A stretch of DNA of 64,000 bases from Amycolatopsis sp. EV170708-02-1 (lineage in GTDB: Bacteria > Actinomycetota > Actinomycetes > Mycobacteriales > Pseudonocardiaceae). This document shows positions 40,856-50,261 of this stretch, piece after piece. The stretch is from assembly GCF_022479115.1 (NCBI RefSeq), contig NZ_CP092497.1, positions 8,432,001-8,496,000 on the forward strand. Reading direction: 5' to 3'. The notes under the pieces are model-generated. The model was not told the DNA's origin, made no database searches, and was given only the letters and a program-made list of their open reading frames with translations. Made by a program: the position numbers and the translations under genes. The first letter of the stretch is position 1, and each line of letters opens with the position of its first letter.

Positions 40856-41926
40856 TCACGCCTCCGCGTACTGGTTGGCGGCGACCCCGAGACCGAGATG
40901 GTCGCGCAGGGTGGCGCCGGTGTAGGCCTGCCGGAACGCGCCCGCGGCCTGGAGCGCGGGCACGGTCTCGGCGGTGAAGAGCGCCAGGTCGTCGGGCAGG
41001 ACCGCGGGCCTGAGGTGGAAGCCGTCGAGGCCGTTGGATGCCGCGAGGCGGGGCAGCTCGGTGGCGAGGCCGGCGGGAGTTCCGGTGAAACTCGGGCCCG
41101 GCGGGAAGGGCGCGTAAGCCTCCAGCGCCCGGCGACGCTCGATGGCGGCCTGCTCGGTCTCGGCGAGCACGATCGACAGGCCGGCGAGGAGTTTCGCGTC
41201 CGGGAAGCGCTCGCGGGCGCCGCGGATCTCGTCGGCCAGGACGACGTCGGCGCCGTGCGCGTACGGCGAGTCGCCGTACACCGCGACGACGGGGTGGCCT
41301 TGCGGCGGACGCGGCGTGATCGAAGGTCCCTTGATGCTGAAAAAGCGACCTTCGAAGTCGACGTAGTGCAGCTTCTCGCGATCGATGAAGCGGCCGGTCG
41401 GCTCGTCGCGGATGATCGCGCCGTCCTCCCAGCTGTCCCAGAGGCGGGCGATGACGTCGACGACCTCGGCGTTCTCCGCTTCGGCGTCCACCTCGGACGG
41501 CAGGGTGCGCCTGCCGAAGTGCGCGACCTCGGCTTCGGTGCGCGAAGGCACCGCGAGGACACCTGCGCGGCCGCGGCTCGCGAAGTCGAGCGACGCGACG
41601 GCCGTCGAGATGTGGAACGGCTCGGTGTGGGTGGTGGTGACCGTGGGGATGAGGCCGATTCCGCTGGTCACGGGGGCTATGGCGGCGAAGGTCAGCAACG
41701 CGTCGAGGCGCCCTCGGACGACCTCCTCGCCTCCGGGCTGGAGCGCGAGGGTGTCGTCGAGGGTGACGAAGTCGAGCGAAGCCGCTTCGGCGAGCTTCGC
41801 GTGGGCGAGGTAGTGGGCGGCGGTGAACAACGCGGACGGGCGGACGTCGGAGACCCGCCAGGCGGCCGGATGCTGCCCGGCCCCGTCGAGCGCGACCCCG
41901 AGGTGCAACTGCTGTGCGGAACCCAT
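40856..41926 (-). CDS. LLM-class flavin-dependent oxidoreductase
   Basis: 356 residues. Features: LHLGVALDGAGQHPAAWRVS, AEAASLDFVTLDDTLALQPG, GIGLIPTVTTTHTEPFHIST and the phosphate-site SRGRAGVLAVPSRTEAE. The C-terminal GTPAGLATELPRLAASNGLD, GFHLRPAVLPDDL is typical of the monooxygenase subgroup paired with NtaA-like proteins. First gene of a two-gene unit; a cluster of palindromic repeats lies upstream. The substrate is unknown, though sulfur or halogenated organics are usual for the family. Confidence 0.87.
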   Translation of the reverse strand: MGSAQQLHLGVALDGAGQHPAAWRVSDVRPSALFTAAHYLAHAKLAEAASLDFVTLDDTLALQPGGEEVVRGRLDALLTFAAIAPVTSGIGLIPTVTTTHTEPFHISTAVASLDFASRGRAGVLAVPSRTEAEVAHFGRRTLPSEVDAEAENAEVVDVIARLWDSWEDGAIIRDEPTGRFIDREKLHYVDFEGRFFSIKGPSITPRPPQGHPVVAVYGDSPYAHGADVVLADEIRGARERFPDAKLLAGLSIVLAETEQAAIERRRALEAYAPFPPGPSFTGTPAGLATELPRLAASNGLDGFHLRPAVLPDDLALFTAETVPALQAAGAFRQAYTGATLRDHLGLGVAANQYAEA

Positions 41927-41993
41927 GCCCGGGGAACTCGCGCCCTCGTCCCCCGATTCCCGCTCTCACGAGGTGAGATCCCCGGGCCGACCT

Positions 41994-42090
41994 GCGTTTA
42001 GCGGGCTAATCGCGATCTGGAGGCGGACCTGCGTTTCGCGGGCTAAACGCGATCTGGCGGCAGAGCGCAGTTAGCGGGCTAAACGCGATC
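41994..42090. repeat. Three tandem copies of the TTTAGCGGGCTAAA palindromic repeat
   Basis: Copies at 41994-42017, 42031-42054 and 42065-42090, each GCGTTTAGCGGGCTAAACGC with one or two changes and each followed by GATC(T/C)GG. They fill most of the spacer between the LLM gene and htpX. The same unit occurs near 7.76 kb and at 47.87-48.07 kb. Confidence 0.85.
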
Positions 42091-42097
42091 CGGCTGG

Positions 42098-42964
42098 TCA
42101 GTAGGGGCGGCGGGCCATGTCTTCCAGGCGCCGGATGCGTTCGGCCATGGGCGGGTGGGTCGAGAAGAGCTTCGAGAGGCCTTCGCCGGGGCGGAACGGG
42201 TTCGCGATCATGAGGTGCGACTGCGAGACCAGCTTCGGCTCCGGCACGAGCGGCGCCGCGCGCGTCCCCCTGTCGAGCTTCCGCAGGGCGGACGCCAGGC
42301 CGAGCGGGTCGCCGGTGAGTTCCGCGCCCGACGCGTCGGCTTGGAACTCCCGCGAGCGGCTCACCCCGAGCTTCACCACGGCGGCCGCGATCGGCCCGAT
42401 CAGCACCAGGAGCAGCCCGACCAGCGGACTGTCGCCGTCCTCGCGGTTGTTGCCGCCGAAAACGCTGGTGAACATCGCGATGTTGGCGATCACGCTGATC
42501 ACGCTCGCCAGCGCGCCCGCGACGCACGAGATCAGGATGTCGCGGTTGTAGACGTGGGACAGCTCGTGCCCGAGCACCGCCCGCAGTTCGCGCTCGTCGA
42601 GCAGATCGAGGATGCCGGTGGTGCAGCACACCGCCGCGTGCCGGGGGCTGCGGCCGGTGGCGAAGGCGTTCGGGGCCACGGTGGGGCTGACATAGAGCCG
42701 CGGCATCGGTTGCCGCGCCGTGGTCGCCAGCTCCCGCACGATCCGGTACATCGCCGGCTGCTCGGCCTCGGAGACCGGCCGCGCGCGCATGGCCCGCAGC
42801 GCCAGCTTGTCGGAGTTGAAGTAGGCGTACGCGTTGACGCCGAGCGCCACCACCAGGCCGATGACCAGCGCGCCCCGCCCGAAGAAGCCGCTGATCCCGA
42901 CGATGAGCGCGGACAGCAGGCCGAGCAGGACGACGGTCTTCAGCCCGTTCTGGTGCTTGTGCAC
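42098..42964 (-). CDS. htpX: Membrane zinc metalloprotease HtpX
   Basis: 288 residues, the usual length. Two N-terminal membrane helices (about 10-46), the M48 zinc motif H133-E134-L-S-H137 (GHELSHVYN), two further helices ([40 protein letters not shown]) and the third-ligand region [16 protein letters not shown]. The C-terminus [14 protein letters not shown] is also conserved. HtpX degrades misfolded membrane proteins. It is monocistronic in appearance. Confidence 0.95.
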   Translation of the reverse strand: MHKHQNGLKTVVLLGLLSALIVGISGFFGRGALVIGLVVALGVNAYAYFNSDKLALRAMRARPVSEAEQPAMYRIVRELATTARQPMPRLYVSPTVAPNAFATGRSPRHAAVCCTTGILDLLDERELRAVLGHELSHVYNRDILISCVAGALASVISVIANIAMFTSVFGGNNREDGDSPLVGLLLVLIGPIAAAVVKLGVSRSREFQADASGAELTGDPLGLASALRKLDRGTRAAPLVPEPKLVSQSHLMIANPFRPGEGLSKLFSTHPPMAERIRRLEDMARRPY

Positions 42965-43097
42965 GGCGTCCTGCTCCTTCCTTCTCAGGGGTGGGGGTTA
43001 CTCATCGGAAACAACGCGATCGGGGGACGCGAAGTTCCTTCGCGTGCTCGGATCGCGGGTTATCGTCGAAGCTCGGAACGATCATCGGGAGGCGCCT

Positions 43098-44066
43098 GTG
43101 CGAGGACCCGAGCTGAGCCGCCGAGCCCTGCTCACGCTGGCCGCGGCCGGTGCCTCCGCGGTGGCGTTCCCGCCGGCGGCCAGAGCCGAGAAAGTGCTCC
43201 TCGTCGAGGTCGGGGGCGCCCCGGAGGCGGTCGCGGTGAATTCCGTCACCGGCTTCGCCTACCTGTCGGACCCGTCCACCGGCACGATCGTCGTCCTCGA
43301 CTCGCGGTCCGGCACGGTCGGTGACGTGATCCCGGTCGGCGGCGAGCCCGCCGGGCTGGCCGTGGACACGGTGACCAACCGGGTCTTCGTGGCGAACCCG
43401 CCCGCCGGGACCGTCCTCGTCCTGGACGGGCGGACCAACGACGTCGTCAGCGTGGTGCCCGCCGGCCCCGGCGCGTCCGGTGTCGACGTCGACGAGCACG
43501 CGAACCGCATCTACGCGGTCAGTGACCTCACCGGGACGCTCGCCGTCATCGACGGCGTGGGCTGCCGCCTGCTGGACCTGGTCCCGGGACCGACCCGGGG
43601 GTTGTCGTCGACGGCGGTCGACAGCGGACGCAAGCTCGCGTACTGCACCAGCACGGCCACCGACTCGCTGGAGATCTTCGACATCGGCGCGGGCCGGTTC
43701 GCCGGTGGGATCCCGGTCGGCAAGTCGCCGACCGGCGTCGCCGTGCACAGCGCGTCCGGCACGGTGTTCGTCGCGAATTCGGCCATCCACCATCTGTCCA
43801 TCGTGGACACGGGCACGCGCAAGGAGAAGGCGACCGTGCTGCTGCGCTCGGAGTCTTCGGCGCTCGCGGTCCATGAAGGATCGAACACCGTCTACGCCAA
43901 CGGCGGACCCAACGGCATCGCCAGGATCGACGGCAGGACGAGCCTGCTCACCGGCGACCTCTCACTCGGCGTGAACCCCGGCGCGGTCGCGATCGACCAG
44001 CGCACCAGGACGGTGTACGTGACGGATCCCTTACGCGGCAGGGTTTCTCTGATCAGGGACTTCTGA
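43098..44066 (+). CDS. TAT-exported YncE-like beta-propeller protein
   Basis: 322 residues from GTG 43098 (ribosome site GGGAGG; longer frames upstream rejected). The TAT signal is SRRALLTLAAAGASAVAF, ending PPAARA. The mature part consists of seven or so repeats of the type GEPAGLAVDTVTNRVFVANP, i.e. a YVTN/YncE propeller. Such proteins bind ligands or partners in the envelope. No catalytic residues are evident. Confidence 0.87.
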   Translation: MRGPELSRRALLTLAAAGASAVAFPPAARAEKVLLVEVGGAPEAVAVNSVTGFAYLSDPSTGTIVVLDSRSGTVGDVIPVGGEPAGLAVDTVTNRVFVANPPAGTVLVLDGRTNDVVSVVPAGPGASGVDVDEHANRIYAVSDLTGTLAVIDGVGCRLLDLVPGPTRGLSSTAVDSGRKLAYCTSTATDSLEIFDIGAGRFAGGIPVGKSPTGVAVHSASGTVFVANSAIHHLSIVDTGTRKEKATVLLRSESSALAVHEGSNTVYANGGPNGIARIDGRTSLLTGDLSLGVNPGAVAIDQRTRTVYVTDPLRGRVSLIRDF

Positions 44067-44090
44067 CGCCGAAACGGGCATGATGGCGGG

Positions 44091-45276
44091 GTGAGCGAGT
44101 ACGCATTGCGCGGCGGGCTGCAACCCGATGTTTCGGCGGTCACCGCCGTACTGACCCATCACGGCGTCGAAGGGCCGGACGGGCAGGCGCCCGGCGAGGC
44201 GCTGGTCTTCGCCGTGTCCGGCGGGATCGGGGCCGGCTACATCCTGTGGGACTTCGCGCACGAGACGATGTCGACGATCGTGTTCGGCTTCCGCGCGCGG
44301 TGGCAGTATCCGCAGGAATGGCTCAAGTCCACAGTGGACCGACTGGGGCTCGCCGTCGACATCCACACCACCGGTGGCAAACGCGCCGCCGCGAAACGCC
44401 TCTCCGCGAATCTCGAAGCGGGACGGCCGTCGATCGTCCTCCCCGACCGCGAGTCACTCGGCTACTGGCGGCTGCCACCGGAGCTGTCCGGCGGTGGCGG
44501 CCACTTCGTCGTCGCGTACGGCGAGGAAGACGGCCGGGTGCTGGTCGACGACCGGAACCTCGCCCGCTCACGGTCGACCGGAAGACGTTCGACGCCGCGC
44601 GTGGCCGCGTCGGCTCGTACAAGAACCTGCTCGCCACGATCGAGCCCGGCGACGTCCCCGACTGGCGGGCGGCCGTACGCGACGGGCTGACGGACTGCGC
44701 GCGGAATCTCTCGGCGCCGTCGAAATCGTTCTCGCTGCCAGCCTGGGGCGCTGGGCGAAGGCGATGACCGACGAACGTGACCCCAAGGGCTGGCCGCGCG
44801 CGTTCGGGGAGCGGCGCGGGCTCGTCGGAGCGCTGTTCACCGTGTGGGAGAACGTCACCCCGGCCGGGATGGAGGGCGGGCATCTGCGCGGACTGTTCGC
44901 CGACGCGCTCACCGAGGCCGCCGTCCTGCTCGAACTCCCGGCGCTGGCCGAACAGGCGTCGACCTGGCGCGGGATCGCCGAGCGCTGGGCGGAGCTGGCC
45001 GAGGCGGCCGTCCCGGTGTCGATCGCCGAATTCGCCTGGATGCGCGGACTGGTCAGCGCGGTTTCGGCGGGGGTCCGCGAAGGCGACGCGGGACAAGACG
45101 CCGCTGCGGCCGCCGGTGACGAGATGTGGAAACTGCGCGAGCACTACAACGACGAAACGCCGTTCACCGACGCCGAAGCACGTGACCTTTTCCGCACGAT
45201 GGGCACCATGATCCGCGACATCCACAGCGCCGAGACGGCCGCGATCCGCGAGCTCTCCGAAGCCCTGATGGAGTGA
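44091..45276 (+). CDS. BtrH N-terminal/DUF4872-type protein, frame broken twice
   Basis: The composite protein is about 395 residues, read in three frames. The first frame (GTG 44091) gives LRGGLQPDVSAVTAVLTHHG, SGGIGAGYILWDF and HFVVAYGEEDGRVLVDDRNL. One base added in the C run 44563-44565 leads into LTVDRKTFDAARGRVGSYKN. One base added in the G run 44745-44748 leads into RWAKAMTDERDPKGWPRAFG and the C-terminal domain ending RELSEALME. BtrH in butirosin synthesis is an acyl-ACP:aminoglycoside acyltransferase of C39-peptidase-like fold, but most relatives are uncharacterised. As written, the gene gives only truncated products. Two independent indels in one gene favour a sequencing artefact. 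Confidence 0.78.
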
Positions 45277-45285
45277 ACCGGGCCG

Positions 45286-45801
45286 GTGTCCGTTGCGCCG
45301 CGCGGCCGGAACACCACGCGATCATTCAAGATCCACTTCGTGCACGCACATCCGCTGGGGACGACCAGTGCGCGTCCCGCTCCCGAGATCCACCTCCACC
45401 GCCATCGCCTGCGTGTCGCCGACCTCGACCATCTCGGATACGTCGGGAATGTGCGGTTGCTCGACTATTTCCAGGAAGCCCAGGTCGCGATGCTCGATCC
45501 GCGGCGCGAACACCTTTTCCAGGCCAAGGGACCGGCGTATCTCATCGCGAAGCACAACGTCAGCTACCTGCGCAGGCTGACCTTCCGTGACAACCCGGTC
45601 GAGGTGGAGACCGTGGTCGGCCGGATCGGGACCTGCGACGTCGTGGTGAACAGCAGGCTGCGCGACGAACGGGCCGTCTACGCGCGCTGCCGCACCATCT
45701 GGATCGCGTGCGTCCTGCCCGAAGGCAGCACGCGAAGACTCGGCGACGAGGAACGCGAGCGGTTGACGCGGTTCAGCGGGGCGATCGACGAGAGCTCCTG
45801 A
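45286..45801 (+). CDS. Acyl-CoA thioesterase, 4HBT hotdog fold
   Basis: The hotdog domain begins HLHRHRLRVADLDHLGYVGN, continues VRLLDYFQEAQVAMLDPRRE, and has KHNVSYLRRLTFRDNPVEVE and RAVYARCRTIWIAC. The Asp-x-x-Gly-x-Val-x-Asn pattern is that of 4-hydroxybenzoyl-CoA thioesterases. The start is uncertain: GTG 45286 gives 171 residues, GTG 45340 gives 153. Neither has a convincing ribosome site. Confidence 0.82.
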   Translation: MSVAPRGRNTTRSFKIHFVHAHPLGTTSARPAPEIHLHRHRLRVADLDHLGYVGNVRLLDYFQEAQVAMLDPRREHLFQAKGPAYLIAKHNVSYLRRLTFRDNPVEVETVVGRIGTCDVVVNSRLRDERAVYARCRTIWIACVLPEGSTRRLGDEERERLTRFSGAIDESS

Positions 45802-45936
45802 ATCAGTTTTTAACCGTTTATGCTCCATTTCCCCCATCGCCGGGGAACGGCTGGGCCGTTCAGCGGCTGATCATCGCACTTTTCGGCCGGTACCTTCGAA
45901 AGACCTCTCCCCTGCAGAGCTCTCCGGAGGTATTTC

Positions 45937-47862
45937 ATGCCACGGTCGAAGTCTGTCCGCTTTCTCGCGCCCTTGGTCGGCGCGATGCTACTGACGAGCG
46001 GGGTGGCCGTCGCCGCCCCGGCCGCCGAAGATCCCCAGTTCATCCGCCTGGCCAGCAGGACCTTCGATCCGCTCAGCCAGCGGACGGCCGCGAGCCAGGA
46101 CTGGAAGGGCGCCTACCTGCTCCAGGTCCGGAGCGCGCTGACCGACGAACAGCGCGGGCGATTGCGTTCACTCGGCGTGCGGATCGGGACCTACATTCCC
46201 GATTTCGCCTACGTGGTCCGGCTGAAGCCGGAAAACCGCGAATCGGTCGCGAAATTGAATTTCGTCCGGTGGCTCGGCGAATACCGGGCGGACGACAAGG
46301 TGGAGATCTCACTGGCCGCGACGGGCGGTTACCTCGTGACGCTGGTCGAATCGGACGCGCGGGACCAGCGCGCGGTGGCCGAGCGGATCCTGCGCCTCGG
46401 CGGCGGCATCGAGGCGATCTCGCAGAGCGGGCAGCACATCGTGGCGAAGCTCGGCCCCGGCCAGGCCGCCACCGTGGCGCAGGGGGCCGAGGTGCTCGCG
46501 GTCGGCGCGATCACCGCGCCCGAGACCGACATGGCCAACGCCAGGGAGAGCAGCGGCGCGAACTACGTCGAAAGTGTCGGCGGCTATCGCGGCCAGGGCG
46601 TGCGCGGCGAGGTGATGGACGGTGGACTGCGCGTCACGCACCAGGAGTTCAAGGCGCGGCCGACGGTGATGCACGGGTCGAACTCCACCAGCACCAGCCA
46701 CGGGACGTCCACGTACGGCCAGATCTTCGCGTCGGGTGTGAGCGCTGCACGGCGGGGGCTGCTGCCCGAGGCTCAGGGGATCTTCGCCACCTACAACAAG
46801 CCGGACCGCTACGCCCACACCAAGGAGCTGGTCGACCCGGCGGGCAGGTACCGCGCGGTGTTCCAGAGCAACAGCTGGGGCGGCGGGCTGACCACGGCCT
46901 ACAACTCGGTCTCCGCCGAGCTCGACAAGATCGTCTTCGACCACGACCTGCTGATCTGCCAGTCGCAGAGCAACGCGGGCACCCAGCAGTCGCGGCCGCA
47001 GGCCTGGTCGAAGAACGTGCTCTCGGTCGGCGGGCAGTACCACTACGACACGCTGGGCCGCACCGACGACAAGTGGAACGGCGGCGCCAGCATCGGCCCG
47101 GCCGCCGACGGGCGGATCAAACCGGAACTGTCGAACTACTACGACCGGATCGACACCACGTCGTCCGGCAGTGACACCTCGTACACGGCGTCGTTCGGCG
47201 GCACGAGCGGCGCGACCCCGATCACCTGCGGAAACGCCGGGCTGCTGTTCCAGATGTGGGCCGACGGCGTGTTCGACGGCGGCCCCGGAAAGGGCCGCGA
47301 CGTCTTCACGAGCCGCCCGCACGCCTCGACCGCGAAGGCGCTGCTGATCAACGGTGCCGACCAGTTCGCGTTCAGCGGCACCTCGCACGACATGACCCGG
47401 ACGCATCAGGGCTGGGGCACCGCGAACGTGCGGTACCTGCACGAACAGGCCAAGGCGAACGGCTGGAAACTGCCGGTGCTGGTGAACGAGACCGATCTGC
47501 TGGGCACCGGGCAGTCGAAGAAGTACACGGTCGCGGTGAACGGGACCAAACAGTTCAAGGCCACGCTGGCCTACACCGACCCGGCGGGCTCGCCGAGCGC
47601 GACGGTCGCCAGGGTCAACGACCTGACCCTGAAGGTCACCGCGCCGAACGGGACCGTCTACTACGGCAACAACGGGCTGAAGGCGGGCAACTTCTCGACC
47701 GCGGGCGGGTCGCCGAACACCGTCGACACGGTGGAGAACGTCATCCTCGAGAGGCCGGCCGCCGGTACTTGGACGGTGGAGGTCGTGGCGACGCAGGTGA
47801 ACGCCGACGGTCACCCGGAGACGTCGGCGACCGATGCGGACTACGCGCTGGTGGTCTCCTGA
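45937..47862 (+). CDS. Secreted subtilisin-like (S8) serine protease
   Basis: 641 residues. A Sec signal (about 1-29, ending AVAAPAAE) is followed by a propeptide-like region (30-200). The catalytic domain has Asp228 (VMDGGLRVTH), His255 (TSHGTST) and Ser424 (GGTSGATP), so the triad is complete. The C-terminal beta domain (about 520-641; QFKATLAYTDPAGSPSATVA, then LKVTAPNGTVYYGNNG) is a pre-peptidase/P-domain-like jelly roll. It is released or cell-wall-associated. An ATG at 45937 with GGAGG upstream is a strong start. Confidence 0.93.
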   Translation: MPRSKSVRFLAPLVGAMLLTSGVAVAAPAAEDPQFIRLASRTFDPLSQRTAASQDWKGAYLLQVRSALTDEQRGRLRSLGVRIGTYIPDFAYVVRLKPENRESVAKLNFVRWLGEYRADDKVEISLAATGGYLVTLVESDARDQRAVAERILRLGGGIEAISQSGQHIVAKLGPGQAATVAQGAEVLAVGAITAPETDMANARESSGANYVESVGGYRGQGVRGEVMDGGLRVTHQEFKARPTVMHGSNSTSTSHGTSTYGQIFASGVSAARRGLLPEAQGIFATYNKPDRYAHTKELVDPAGRYRAVFQSNSWGGGLTTAYNSVSAELDKIVFDHDLLICQSQSNAGTQQSRPQAWSKNVLSVGGQYHYDTLGRTDDKWNGGASIGPAADGRIKPELSNYYDRIDTTSSGSDTSYTASFGGTSGATPITCGNAGLLFQMWADGVFDGGPGKGRDVFTSRPHASTAKALLINGADQFAFSGTSHDMTRTHQGWGTANVRYLHEQAKANGWKLPVLVNETDLLGTGQSKKYTVAVNGTKQFKATLAYTDPAGSPSATVARVNDLTLKVTAPNGTVYYGNNGLKAGNFSTAGGSPNTVDTVENVILERPAAGTWTVEVVATQVNADGHPETSATDADYALVVS

Positions 47863-47873
47863 CGGCTTGACGG

Positions 47874-48074
47874 CCGGATCGCGTTTAGCCCGCTAAACGC
47901 GATCCGGGCGCGGCGGCTCGGCGACCAGGTGTCGCGAAAGCCACTTTCGGGACATCAGACGTCGCGAAAGTGGCTTTCGCGACGTCTGCGGGGGCCTGGC
48001 GGGTCGCGTTTAGTCGGCTAAACGCGATCCGGGCGGGGGCCTGGCGGGTCGCGTTTAGCGGGCGGAACGCGATC
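47874..48074. repeat. Cluster of intergenic palindromic repeats (two families)
   Basis: This 376-base gene-free stretch (47863-48238) holds three copies of the TTTAGC-GCTAAA family: 47874-47907 (perfect 16-nt arms), 48004-48030 and 48049-48074 (one arm degraded). It also holds two copies of a GCGAAAG-type palindrome at 47931-47953 and 47958-47986. A second-order direct repeat (GGGGCCTGGCGGGTCGCGTTTAG) carries copies two and three. The remaining bases up to 48238 show no gene; they must contain the glycan operon promoter, which I could not identify. Confidence 0.85.
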
Positions 48075-48238
48075 GGCCGGGAGTTGCCCGCGTCCGGATG
48101 GCGGAGACGCCTGCGCCGATGGCCGAGACGCCAGGTTTCGGTTGTGAGACGGAAGCGTGAGACCCCTGGAAGGCATGTAACGAGGCGACCCGAGGTGCCG
48201 ACGTCTGGGATACGTGACGCGAGCCAAGGAGCCTCTCG

Positions 48239-49474
48239 ATGACCACCTGCCGACTCTGCGGCTCGGCCCATCTCGCCAGTGTCGTCGACCTCGGGGCGAC
48301 GCCGCCGTGCGAACGTTTCCTGACCGCGGAACAGCTCGCGGAGCCGGAGCCGACGTACCCCCTCCACCTGCGGGTCTGCACCGAATGCTGGCTGGCCCAG
48401 ATCCCTCCGCTGATCACCCCGGAAGAGACTTTCACCGAATACGCGTATTTCTCGTCGTATTCCGCCTCCTGGGTCGAACACGCCAAGACGTTCGTCGACG
48501 GCGCCGTCGAGCGGCTGGGGCTCGACGAGTCCTCGTTCGTCGTCGAGGTCGCCAGCAACGACGGCTATCTCCTCAAACACGTTGTGGCACAGCAGATCCG
48601 TTGTCTCGGCGTGGAACCTTCGGTGAACGTGGGCCAAGCCGCGCGTGACGCCGGGGTGCCGACGAAGACCGCCTTCCTCGGCCCCGAAACCGGACGCGAC
48701 GTCCGCGAGGAGCACGGCCCCGCCGACCTCGTCGTGGCGAACAACGTCTACGCGCACATTCCGGACATCATCGGGTTCACGCACGGGCTCCGCGCCCTGG
48801 TCGCCGATGACGGCTGGGTCAGCATCGAGGTCCAGCACCTGCTGACGCTGATCCAGGAGAACCAGTACGACACGATCTATCACGAGCACTTCCAGTACTA
48901 CACGGTGGAATCCGCGCGCCGGGCGCTCGCGCAGGGCGGATTGTCCGTTGTGGACGTCGAGCTCCTGCCCACGCACGGCGGTTCGATCCGGTTGTGGGCG
49001 CGCCCGGACGCCGTCGCCGGTGAGCCGAGCGAGCGGATGACGCGGGTCCTCGACGCCGAAAAGGCGGCCGGGCTGCACGAAATGTCCGGCTACACCGAAT
49101 TCTCCGAGCGGGTCACCAAGGTCCGGCTCGAGCTGAACAAGTTCCTCACCGACGCCGCGCTCGAAGGCAAGACCGTCGTCGGTTACGGCGCCCCGGGCAA
49201 GGGCAACACGCTGCTGAACCACTGCGGCATCCGCCCGGACGTCTTGCGGTACACCGTCGACCGCAACCCGTACAAGCACGGCCGGTTCACCCCCGGCACC
49301 CGGATCCCGATCCTGCCGCCGGAGCGCATCGAAGCGGACCGGCCCGACTACGTGCTCGTCCTTCCGTGGAATCTCCGGAAGGAACTGACCGCCCAATTGT
49401 CCTTTGTGGACGAATGGGGCGGGAAGCTGGTCTTCCCCATCCCGCACCTGGAAATCGTCGAGGTGAAGTCGTGA
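48239..49474 (+). CDS. NDP-sugar C-methyltransferase, TylCIII/NovU-type
   Basis: 411 residues from ATG 48239 (AAGGAG upstream). The N-terminal zinc domain has Cys4, Cys7, Cys47 and Cys50 (CRLC, CTEC). The SAM domain includes FVVEVASNDGYLLKHVVAQQ, VVANNVYAHIPDIIGF and IYHEHFQYYT, and the C-terminal Rossmann-like domain VVGYGAPGKGNTLLNHCG. This three-part build is that of sugar 3-C-methyltransferases acting on dTDP-4-keto sugars. It is the first gene of the glycan operon; the next start overlaps its stop (GTGA). Confidence 0.92.
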   Translation: MTTCRLCGSAHLASVVDLGATPPCERFLTAEQLAEPEPTYPLHLRVCTECWLAQIPPLITPEETFTEYAYFSSYSASWVEHAKTFVDGAVERLGLDESSFVVEVASNDGYLLKHVVAQQIRCLGVEPSVNVGQAARDAGVPTKTAFLGPETGRDVREEHGPADLVVANNVYAHIPDIIGFTHGLRALVADDGWVSIEVQHLLTLIQENQYDTIYHEHFQYYTVESARRALAQGGLSVVDVELLPTHGGSIRLWARPDAVAGEPSERMTRVLDAEKAAGLHEMSGYTEFSERVTKVRLELNKFLTDAALEGKTVVGYGAPGKGNTLLNHCGIRPDVLRYTVDRNPYKHGRFTPGTRIPILPPERIEADRPDYVLVLPWNLRKELTAQLSFVDEWGGKLVFPIPHLEIVEVKS

Positions 49475-50261
49475 AGGTAGTCCTCTTCTGCGGCGGCTAC
49501 GGCATGCGGATGCGCAACGGTGACGCGTCCGACGTGCCGAAGCCGATGGCCATGGTCGGCCCCAGACCCCTGATCTGGCACGTGATGCGGTACTACGCGC
49601 ATTTCGGGCACACCGAGTTCATCCTCTGTCTCGGCTACGGCGCGCACCACATCAAGGAGTTCTTCCTCAACTACCAGGAGACCACCTCCAACGATTTCGT
49701 CCTGCGCCGCGGCAAGGCCGAGCTGCTGTCGACCGACATCGCGGACTGGTCGATCACCTTCGTGCAGACCGGGCTCGAATCGGCCATCGGCGAGCGGCTG
49801 CGCCGGGTGCGCCCGTATCTCGAGGGCGACGAGATGTTCCTCGCCAACTACGCCGACGTCCTCACCGACGCGCCCTTGCCGGACATGATCGAGCGGTTCA
49901 CCGAATCCGACGCCGGCGCGTCGATGATGGTCGTGCCGCCGCAGTCGTCGTTCCACTGCGTCGAGATGGGCGAGGACGGCCGCATCGGCGCGCTGACCCC
50001 GGTCAGCGAGATGCCGCTGTGGGAGAACGGCGGATACTTCGTGCTGCGCCAGGAGATCTTCGACCACATCCCGAGGGCGGCGACCTGGTGGCCGACGGCT
50101 GCGGCGAGCTCGCCAAGCGCGGCAAGCTGCTCGCGTACCCGTACCGCGGGTTCTGGAAGCCGACCGACACCGTCAAGGAACGCGTCCAGCTGGACGACGC
50201 GTACGCGCACGGAGACCGTCCGTGGGCCCGCTGGGAACGCGAAGCGGCGAGCTCGGCGTGA
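49471..50261 (+). CDS. Sugar-1-phosphate nucleotidylyltransferase (RfbF-like), frame broken once
   Basis: The composite protein is about 263 residues from GTG 49471. It starts VKVVLFCGGYGMRMRNGDAS, a nucleotidylyltransferase loop in which GMRMR replaces GTRLR, then VPKPMAMVGPRPLIWHVMRY, as in glucose-1-phosphate cytidylyltransferases. The frame breaks at CCC 50070-50072. One extra base restores FDHIPEGGDLVADGCGELAK and KLLAYPYRGFWKPTDTVKER to a stop at 50259-50261, whose GTGA overlaps the next gene exactly as the other operon junctions do. Without it the frame runs on to 50316 as arginine/serine-rich sequence. An indel artefact is favoured. It would activate a sugar phosphate for this pathway. 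Confidence 0.85.
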
